NCBI GenBank assembly: GCA_023442635.1
Contig: JAEZYR010000096.1
Location: 1-24,094, forward strand
Direction: 5' to 3'
From: Bacillota bacterium
GTDB taxonomy: Bacteria; Bacillota; Clostridia; Saccharofermentanales; Fastidiosipilaceae
DNA: 24,094 bases
Positions 7,639 through 14,500 of this stretch are shown piece by piece. Within the stretch, counting starts at the first letter, position 1; every line of letters begins with the position of its first letter. Position numbers and translations under genes: made by a program. The notes beneath the pieces were generated by a model. That model had not been told where the DNA came from. It made no database searches and worked only from the letters and a program-made list of their open reading frames with translations.

Positions 7639-8946
7639 TTATTTGGCGGCACAGAAAACCGTATTTTCGTAAGTCGCTACTTTGTTGAGGCTTTGCCACC
7701 AACTGCTGGCATTGTAGGCCGTACGTGTGCAGAAGTAGTAGACGTTGCGACCAAAAGCCGTCTTGCCATCCAGTGCGTCGAGGGCGGCTTGTTTTCTTTC
7801 GCCTGTGAGCTGGCGATTGCGCCAGGCTCCAGTCTTATACGGGGTAAATTGGCCCGGCGCACTCAAAACAGCCTGCATGGAGCTACCTTCTCGGAGCACG
7901 CGATTGACCATGACTTGAGCGATCATCAGAACGCCATCATAACCCCAACTGCCGCCTGCTTCGGCTGCGACCATTCCGAGGTACAAGTCGAGTTCTTCAG
8001 GGCTTATCCAACCATAGACTGTACGGCGGTTACCCTTTTCATCGATTTGAGCGCTTGAGGCTTGCGCAGCTTTGGCTGGAGAAGAAGGCTTGTCGCCCTT
8101 AGCATTCTCTTCGGACTTTTCTTGGGGCTTCGCTTTGGCCTCGCTAGAGCTAGCCTGGCTGGGAGCACTTGCTGCTTGGTTTGGTGCTGGGCTAGGCGAG
8201 CTTGCTTTGGCTTGCTCTTTTGGACTCGAAAGCTGGGGGATTTTCAAAGACATGCCAGGCAAAATAAGGCTGTTTGGCTGAAGATGATTGGCTTGGCAAA
8301 TTAAGGTGTAAGGGATATTGAAGCGACGCCCAATGGCCCAGAAAGAATCACCAGCTTGTACGGTATAAGTCTGCCCCTGTTGGGTTTGAGATGGACTGCT
8401 GGCGGCTGTCTTGATTTGTGTGTCGGAGGTGCGTGTGCCTTGCCCAGACGCCTGAGACGTACTCGGGCTAGCCTTGGAGCTAGGGATGACGAGCTGATCG
8501 CCTGGATAGATGATGTCTCGTGGTCCGCAGTTATTGGCCTGGGCTAGGTGGAGGTAATTGAGGCCGAACTGGCGCGCGATGCTCCACCAACTATCGCCAG
8601 CCTTGACGGTATAGCTCTGTTGCCCTGCCTTGGAACGACCTTCCTGTGCGGAGGCAAAAGGTAGGGTGAGTTGGGAGGAGGCTTGATTGCGCGATGGATA
8701 GACCTGCTTCCCCCCTTCGTCATAGACCTGGTAGCCCTTGAGGCTGTGAACGGCGCGAATGGCGTAGTCTAGATTGACATAAGCCCCAGCTTGGCTGGCG
8801 ACGTCTGACCAGCTGCGCCGCAGACGATAGAGGTGTTCGGCAGCATGATTGCTTTGAACCAAGATGCCTGAGCCTAGGCAAAAGCTGAGTAGGCAGAGCC
8901 AGGCTCGCCTTTCTTTTCGTTTAGCTTGAAAAAACTTCATCAACAC
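7639..8946 (-). CDS. Secreted cell wall hydrolase with two LysM domains and a SleB-type domain
   Basis: This 435-residue protein should be exported and act on peptidoglycan. A basic N terminus and a hydrophobic stretch (AWLCLLSFCLGSGILV, about 15-30) form a signal peptide. Two LysM modules follow (about 112-154 and 194-237, each opening YTV-AGDS-W), then a Ser/Ala/Pro/Lys-rich linker (about 238-308). The C-terminal domain (about 319-435) matches the SleB/Hydrolase_2 family, with a likely catalytic Glu329 in MVAAEAGG, the AQVMVNRV helix, and an ending rich in aromatics. SleB relatives are lytic transglycosylases used in spore germination or wall remodelling; the LysM modules here would bind glycan chains. 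The start is probably GTG at 8946, since AAAGGA lies seven bases upstream; ATG at 8940 is possible. Nothing else here shows that the organism makes spores. Confidence 0.88.
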   Translation of the reverse strand: MLMKFFQAKRKERRAWLCLLSFCLGSGILVQSNHAAEHLYRLRRSWSDVASQAGAYVNLDYAIRAVHSLKGYQVYDEGGKQVYPSRNQASSQLTLPFASAQEGRSKAGQQSYTVKAGDSWWSIARQFGLNYLHLAQANNCGPRDIIYPGDQLVIPSSKASPSTSQASGQGTRTSDTQIKTAASSPSQTQQGQTYTVQAGDSFWAIGRRFNIPYTLICQANHLQPNSLILPGMSLKIPQLSSPKEQAKASSPSPAPNQAASAPSQASSSEAKAKPQEKSEENAKGDKPSSPAKAAQASSAQIDEKGNRRTVYGWISPEELDLYLGMVAAEAGGSWGYDGVLMIAQVMVNRVLREGSSMQAVLSAPGQFTPYKTGAWRNRQLTGERKQAALDALDGKTAFGRNVYYFCTRTAYNASSWWQSLNKVATYENTVFCAAK

Positions 8947-8953
8947 GATGGGA

Positions 8954-8959
8954 TCCTTT
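8954..8959 (-). promoter_or_regulatory. Ribosome binding site favouring a GTG start
   Basis: AAAGGA on the minus strand lies seven bases before GTG at 8946 and thirteen before ATG at 8940, so the GTG is preferred. The flanking GGGAT (8991-8995 on the complement) and ATCCC (8950-8954), with GCGG and CCGC just inside, could fold over this site. Confidence 0.55.
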
Positions 8960-9484
8960 CTGCGGAGACGGTGACAACTCTGCTGCCGCCATCCCTTCTC
9001 GTTGAAAGTTTGCTGTTCTTGCTAGATATCAACCTGAAGTCCAAACAGGATAATGGCTTTAGCTTATCAGCAAGATTGCGATAATATTACAAAAAACCAG
9101 CAAAATTCGGCAAATTTTGACGCACTCGAGCGAGGGAAGAATCACAATGAAAGATAGTCCATCCCTGCGTAAAGAAAATAAAGATCTGCCGAATTTTTAG
9201 CTATTATTGGTACATCGCCTAAATATGTCTGCTACTTAGTAGGCCTCGATTAAATATAAAAATTAGGATGCAAACAGAAAGTGCACCGTGCAATAAAAAT
9301 ATAAATCAACTGAAAGATATTTCGCTAATAAGCAACCGTAAAATTGCAAATCGATCTAAAGTGAAGTTTTAGATTATTTTATAGTGATTAAAATGCTGCA
9401 AAAAAGCCCCGCTCAAGCGCCCAAATGCGCCATGCCGAGCGCTCTTCATCCGATAGACTGCAGTCCATAATCGTCAATCGCATC

Positions 9485-9491
9485 AAGGAGG
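9485..9491 (+). promoter_or_regulatory. Ribosome binding site fixing the msrA start
   Basis: AAGGAGG is eight bases before the ATG at 9500 and excludes the in-frame upstream codon at 9425. Confidence 0.85.
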
Positions 9492-9499
9492 CCATCAGG

Positions 9500-10066
9500 A
9501 TGATTCATTATGGAAGTACATTGCAGGAACGCTGCCAGGAGAAGCAGGGCTCAGCGCGCATAGCCCTAGCTGGTGGCTGCTTTTGGGGGACTGAGGCCTA
9601 CTTGAAGCGCCTCCCTGGAGTGGAAGATAGTTTTACAGCCTATGCCAATGGAAGCTATTTAGATCCTAGTTATCCAGAAGTCTGCGAGGGCAAGGGCGAC
9701 CATGTTGAGGCCGTCTTCATTCGCTACAATCCGCAGAAAATCTGCCTTGAGCAGCTGCTTTATTATTTCTTTCAGAGCTTTGATGCCCGCCAAAAGGATC
9801 GTCAAGGCGCGGATATAGGCCGTCAATACCGCAGCGGCATTTATTATTTTGATGCAGCAGACTTGCCAGCTATCCAGCGAGCCTTTGAACGTGAGGAGAA
9901 GCGCCGAGGCGAAAAAATAGCCACTGAAGTCTTGCCTCTTGAGAATATCTCGATAGCGGAGACCTACCACCAAGACTACCTCGGCAAGAACCCCCAGGGT
10001 TACTGTCACGTGAGCTTCGCTTCTTTACCTAGCCAAGATCTGGACTTAAGCCAGCCCCCTCAGTAA
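9500..10066 (+). CDS. msrA: Peptide methionine-S-sulfoxide reductase MsrA
   Basis: This is a 188-residue MsrA, the thioredoxin-dependent enzyme that reduces S-methionine sulfoxide in proteins and free methionine in the cytoplasm. The catalytic motif GGCFWGTEAYL places the nucleophile at Cys27. Other family blocks follow: the YANG segment and YPEVCEGKGDHVEAV (about 48-72), FFQSFDARQKDRQGADIGRQYRS (about 90-112), and the late AETYHQDYLGKNPQGYCH block. Cys sits in the C-terminal YCH segment and could act in recycling. It is a single-domain enzyme with no MsrB fusion. The start at 9500 is set by AAGGAGG eight bases upstream; a longer frame begins at 9425 but has no ribosome binding site. A terminator lies about 40 bases after the stop, so msrA appears to be a one-gene unit. 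Confidence 0.96.
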   Translation: MIHYGSTLQERCQEKQGSARIALAGGCFWGTEAYLKRLPGVEDSFTAYANGSYLDPSYPEVCEGKGDHVEAVFIRYNPQKICLEQLLYYFFQSFDARQKDRQGADIGRQYRSGIYYFDAADLPAIQRAFEREEKRRGEKIATEVLPLENISIAETYHQDYLGKNPQGYCHVSFASLPSQDLDLSQPPQ

Positions 10067-10108
10067 GGCGGCACCTAGAGGCCTTGTTTAACGGTGCATG
10101 ACAACAAT

Positions 10109-10146
10109 AACCCCTCCGCCTAGGCCACTAGGGGAGGGGTTGTTTT
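10109..10146 (+). terminator. Rho-independent terminator after msrA
   Basis: AACCCCTCC (10109-10117) pairs with GGAGGGGTT (10133-10141), and CCTAG (10119-10123) with CTAGG (10128-10132), giving 14 base pairs with one bulged G and a four-base loop. TGTTTTG follows. In the opposite direction the tail (TTATTGTT) is weaker but may help end the leftward epimerase message. Confidence 0.85.
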
Positions 10147-10179
10147 GTAAGTTATGGCAGGTTTTGCGGCTGTGGGCAA

Positions 10180-11115
10180 TCAGGCTTGCTCGGCAATTTC
10201 GATGGACCAGTTCCAGGCCTTTTGCTCTCCTGGCTGCAGCACAGTCAGGCTGGGCATTTCTTCGAGGGCTTCCATCCGCTGATCGCGGCCACAAAGTGCG
10301 GTCCAAGGCTCCAAGCAAACGAAAGGCGCTGGCTTGTGGCAGCTATGCCAGATGCCGAGCCAAGAGAAATCGGGATAGTGCACGCAAATGCGACTTTTCC
10401 CACCAGGGGCAAAGAGCTCGGCCTTTGACCCGCTGTTGCGCAGGAAAATTGCATCCTGATCAAAGAGGCTGTGCTCTAAGCCAAGTTCTCGGTTTTCATC
10501 TAAACGTGTAAAAGGCGCGACATCGCCGCTGGCTAGCTTGTTATCCGTTAGAACAGCTTGCTCAGGATTTTTCGCCTCACTAAAGCGCAAACGATAGTCC
10601 TCGAAAGCAAAGCCCTTTTCATTGGGCAGGACAAAACCAGGGTGTCCACCCAGTGCGGCATAGAGGGGGCGCTTGTCGCGGTTCACGAGCTCAAAGCGAA
10701 TTTGTAAGCGAGAGCTGAGCACGCCATCTTGCTCTTGAGCTGGGTTTAGCATGTAGCTGACACGGTAGATGAAGTCGCGAGGCCACTGAGCTAGGGTCTC
10801 GGCTGAGGCTTGCAGCTCAAAGACAAGGTGACCATCGCCTTTTTCGACCCACTCAAAATTTTGCTGACGCGCAAAGCCATGAGCGCCGATGCTGTAGACT
10901 TGGCCATCTAGGCTATATTGTCCTTCGAAGAAGCGACCGCAAACAGGAAAAAGGTTGGTTGCTCGCCCACTCCAAAATTCGGCATCACCTTGCCAAAGAT
11001 ATTCTTGTTGATTCTTTTCGGAATAAAGATTGGACAGCTCAGCACCTAAGGGATTTACGCTCAAGCTCAGATGTTGGTTGCTCAGAGTTGGAAAAGCAGG
11101 ATTGAAGTCAGTCAT
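10180..11115 (-). CDS. Aldose 1-epimerase family protein, LacX-like
   Basis: This is a 311-residue mutarotase-fold protein. It resembles the LacX-like branch of the aldose 1-epimerase family, which interconverts alpha and beta anomers of hexoses. Family signatures are the opening LSNQHLSLSVNPLGAELSNL, then EYLWQGDAEFWSGRATNLFP (about 38-57), GAHGFAR (His79), GGHPGF (His158) and EPW (Glu269). The two His and the Glu are the residues expected to bind and activate the sugar. No signal peptide is present, so the protein is cytoplasmic. AGGAGG six bases before the ATG supports the start. It stands alone between msrA and the adhesin, with no sugar operon next to it, so its sugar cannot be inferred. 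Many LacX-like proteins have untested substrates, and the symbol galM would overstate what is known. Confidence 0.9.
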   Translation of the reverse strand: MTDFNPAFPTLSNQHLSLSVNPLGAELSNLYSEKNQQEYLWQGDAEFWSGRATNLFPVCGRFFEGQYSLDGQVYSIGAHGFARQQNFEWVEKGDGHLVFELQASAETLAQWPRDFIYRVSYMLNPAQEQDGVLSSRLQIRFELVNRDKRPLYAALGGHPGFVLPNEKGFAFEDYRLRFSEAKNPEQAVLTDNKLASGDVAPFTRLDENRELGLEHSLFDQDAIFLRNSGSKAELFAPGGKSRICVHYPDFSWLGIWHSCHKPAPFVCLEPWTALCGRDQRMEALEEMPSLTVLQPGEQKAWNWSIEIAEQA

Positions 11116-11144
11116 TTAGAGCCTCCTAGGCCGATATTTTCATC

Positions 11145-11150
11145 ATTATA
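11145..11150 (-). promoter_or_regulatory. Candidate -10 box of the epimerase gene
   Basis: A perfect TATAAT is present on the minus strand about 30 bases before the ATG at 11115. No good -35 box lies 16-18 bases upstream, so the call rests on the hexamer and its position alone. Confidence 0.4.
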
Positions 11151-11217
11151 AGACTCTCAGACTGCTCGTGGAGAATAGGGGCTGCATAGAACGAGGCGCA
11201 CAAAGGATTTCAGCCCA

Positions 11218-11397
11218 ATGGATCGTCATGTGTCATCCGATGCGGCGATAAAACTGTTGGGTCAATCCCTACATGATGAGGTGTTTTTTGTGCAGCAAGC
11301 CTTTTCGGATTTTCTGCTTTTTGCGTTCTTCTCTAGAAACCAAAGCTCATTTGAGAACTTTGCCACTCCGACACCAATTGGGCATGGGTTCATCTAG
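11218..11397 (+). CDS. Candidate small ORF of 59 codons, unknown function
   Basis: This open frame starts with ATG and has AAAGGA ten bases upstream, a usable ribosome binding site. The product would be 59 residues. It has a polar first third (MDRHVSSDAAIKLLG), a Phe-rich middle (FSDFLLFAFFS, about 29-39) and a short polar tail ending GHGFI. I recognise no family, and it is too short for coding statistics by eye. It ends 130 bases before the surface protein start and is in the same direction. It could be a real small peptide, a leader peptide, or a chance frame; chance is the most likely. Confidence 0.22.
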   Translation: MDRHVSSDAAIKLLGQSLHDEVFFVQQAFSDFLLFAFFSRNQSSFENFATPTPIGHGFI

Positions 11398-11516
11398 GCA
11401 CGATTTTGGTGAGCAAAGACAGCTTAGGCATTTTTTCTAGGCTCAGCTAGCCTCACAAAATAGCGAAGATAAGTCCCGAAATATTTGAATCCGATGCTCG
11501 TGGCTTATGGGCATCT

Positions 11517-11522
11517 AGGAGG
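11517..11522 (+). promoter_or_regulatory. Ribosome binding site fixing the surface protein start
   Basis: AGGAGG lies four bases before ATG at 11527, which starts the basic N region of the signal peptide. A TTG-started reading from 11485 would add 14 residues without a better site. Confidence 0.75.
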
Positions 11523-11526
11523 GGTT

Positions 11527-14500
11527 ATGAAGAAGCGAAAAAGCCGAAGCAAATACAAGAGAATCCTTGCTCTGTTTGGGGTGCTTGGGATTCTATTCGG
11601 ACAGGTCCTTTGGCAAGCTGGCTGGCCAGCGCTGGCGGCGACTACCCAGTTCGCCCAGCAGATCGAAATATATTACAACGGCAACCACTCAGCAGCCATA
11701 TCTTGGCATGGACGGCCGTGGTATGAACCCGACTTGCGTGTGAAGAACAGTGGCGATGGCCCAGATGGCAAGGGTGCTGTTTTTTATTGCTTAGACCCCA
11801 GTCTGCCCATCAAAAACCGTCAAGTGGTGGGGAGCGACTGGGAGACAGCCCTAGAAAATAGACCAGACGCCCTGCGCGCTATTCTCTATCTCTTAGCCGA
11901 AGGCGCCCCCAACAAAGTTTTTGCGGAATCGATGGAAGCCTCCATCCTTTGGACGCGCCTCTTGATATGGGTTTGGTTAACGGAACATGGTATGCCCAAT
12001 GTCGACACCAAGTTGCGCTATACCAAAGCCTGGCTGTATAGCTTAGAAGGCCAAGGCTCAGAAGCAGCGCGAAAGCTCTACGAGGCAGCCGAAGGCTTCG
12101 CCCAAGGCACAGAGGAATTGCCCAAGGGGCAAGTAGAGTTAGAAGCCGTAGAAGCGAGTTGGCGACTGGAAGGCCAGCAATACAAACGCCAGTATCGCTT
12201 TCAGGGTGACGTCGAAAAAGTCTTATTGCCAGCGGCTGAAGGCTTATTTCTCAATGGCCGCGCTTTGGCGACTTTGGCCGAAGATGAACGCCTCGTACAA
12301 GTTGGGGAGGTCTGGGAATTGGCGTGGGAGACGCAGCAGGCTCATGAAGACCGCCATCTCACGTGTCAGGCCGTAGCCGAAAGCTACCATCCAGCAGTCT
12401 ATGGCTGGTACAGTGGACAATCCGTCGCCCAAGATGGCGTGCTGGGACAGGGTCAGCCAGCCACGGTAGCGTCGCTAGATATAGAGCTCAGCAAACCTCA
12501 GCAAGTCTTTTCTTTTGCCCTGAGGAAGGTCAATATCCAAGCCGCAAAAGCCCAGCCTAGTTTGGCTGGCACGCATTACGAATTGCACTTGCTAGAACGA
12601 CAATTTCCAGCTCTGCAGGGGCAAGCAGAGCAGACGCTTTTTGGGCCTTTCGTCTGTGATGAGACAGGGCAACTGACCTTTGAGCATTTGCCCCTCGGCC
12701 GCTATACATTACATGAAAAGAAAGCCGCCCAAGGCTATGTATTGAACCCCGTACCCGTCAAGATTTCTGGCTTGCTCGGCTCTGACGGACAAGTGCATGT
12801 CAGCATCGACAATCAGGCCAATTACGCAGCGTGTATGAGCAAGCTAGAACAGCAAAGAGAGAGTTTGGCGAAGGATCTGGCAGCGCTTTCGCAGCCAACT
12901 CAGCAGCTCAGCTTAAAGAAAGCTGGCTTGAGTGTCGGTGCTTTGGCTCAGCGCATAGATCTGGCGACTTATGAGAATTTGGCCATGGGGCGTGTGCGCA
13001 TCCATAAGTTCTACCGTGAAAAGCCTGAGAAGAGGCAGCCAGATGGGCCTTCACCCGAACTTGGGGCAGAGATGCCGCCAGAAGAAGAGCGGCTCCAGCC
13101 TGAAGAGGGGGTGCGCTTTGAGCTGCGAGACCTCAGCGGCAAGGTCTGGGATGTGCTCGAGACGAATGCGGCAGGACAGGCAGCTTCGGCCTATGTGCCC
13201 ATTGGCCATTACGAGCTCCACCAAGTGAGTGACTTTTTGGATGCCAGAGGTGAAAAGGCCACCTGGAGACTCCCACCCCAAGCTGTCCATATCGCAGAGG
13301 ACGGTCAGGTGCTGGATTTGCTGCTAGAAAACCCCAGAAGGCAAATGCGCTTTCGCCTCCACAAAGTAGACCGCTTGACAGGCAAGCCCATTCACCAAAA
13401 AGGCATGGCCTTCTATCTTTTCCGCAAAGGAGAAGAACAGCCTTTGCGGCTTCGGCTCGCAGACGGCAGGCCACTTGATCGGCTTGTTTTGGGAGAAGAT
13501 GGGCAAAGTCTGCCTATTGAGCCCTTGCCAGCAGGGGACTATGAATTGCAGGAAGTACAAGGCCCTGAAGGTTATCATTACGATCCCAAAGCGCGCCTTG
13601 CCTTTCGCCTAGCACCCACTTCGCAGGATGGGGAAGAAGTGGTCGAAGTGGCGTGGCACGAAGAATATGTGGCGAATGACCCGCAATTTGGCAGTCTTTT
13701 TATCGATAAGCAAGGCGAACAATTCAGTCACTGGGAGGCCTACGAGGCCAGCGTTCATATGCCTAGCCCAGGCCGACTTGTGCCCCGAAAAATGCCGCGA
13801 AGCCTGTCCAAGAACTTGCTGCTTTGTGGCTGGCCACAACAGAGCGAAGATGCGATTTTGCAGTCATTTTTGTCGGATGAGCTGACGCTCAAGACAAAAG
13901 GGGAGGAAGGCTCAGAAAAGCCAGAGCTCACAAGTTCTTCTGAGCCAAAGGAGGTGGAGGCTGCTCAGGGTGTCGAAGCAAAAGAAAAGGCAGCTTCGCA
14001 GAAGCCTGAACCGCTAGCCCCAGCAGGGGAGTCGCTCGTCCAAAAGCGCTGGCGCATCAGTCAACAAGCCCCTGTCATGCAAGCGCTGGAATTGGGGGAG
14101 GAGCGCCGTGTCCGTGCCCAGCTTGAACCTGGCTATTACATGCTTTGGGATCAGGAAGCCTGCCTTTGGCATGGCGAGGTCGATGAAGAAGCAGCCGCGC
14201 ATTGGAGCTTGCAGCTGCCCGAAAAGGTCGATACCTGGGAAGCATATGAAGCAGGTCCGATCCAGGAGCAGACGATGACGCTCTACCGCCCTATTTACCA
14301 AAATAAAGCACTGCCTGGTGCTGTTTTTAAGCTGACGGCGGCGCGCGACATTTATGCCGGCGACCAACAAACGCTGATCTATCCTAAAGGCGAGCGCTTG
14401 CAAGTGGCGGTGAAGGACATTTGGCGAGATGGAGAGCGCCTTTATCGGCCAGGAGAGGCTATCAGCTTGCCTGAACTCACGGAGGCTGAACGAGCAGCTT

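Larger units (their letters stand above)
8947..9499. other. AT-rich gene-free region with inverted repeats
   Basis: No convincing coding region is visible over this 553-bp stretch, which is visibly more AT-rich than its flanks from about 9000 to 9400. It must contain the promoters for the leftward hydrolase and rightward msrA, but no box pair stands out. AAAATTCGGCA (9102-9112) is repeated in perfect inversion at 9187-9197, and CAAAATT (9101-9107) also pairs with AATTTTG (9113-9119). A GC-rich nested hairpin candidate lies at 9410-9441 in the msrA leader. A 17-codon open frame at 9147 is too short to call. Confidence 0.6.
11116..11526. other. Intergenic region between epimerase and surface protein genes
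   Basis: This 411-bp region separates the divergent epimerase and adhesin genes. It contains the leftward TATAAT noted separately, one candidate 59-codon open frame (11218-11397), and a short inverted repeat AGGCT/AGCCT (11440-11454) after a T run. CAAAAT at 11456-11461 is a possible rightward -10 box with no clear -35 partner. I recognise no known riboswitch. Confidence 0.5.

Noticed and set aside
9147..9200. A 17-codon open frame in the AT-rich region
   Set aside because: It is too short to separate from chance, and the GAGG upstream is too far away for a strong site.
9232..9242. CTACTTAGTAG palindrome
   Set aside because: It is a four-base arm with a three-base centre in AT-rich DNA, with no gene placement that would make it a clear operator.
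9425..9499. Upstream extension of msrA
   Set aside because: The extra 25 residues have no family match and no ribosome binding site, whereas the ATG at 9500 has AAGGAGG at the right distance.
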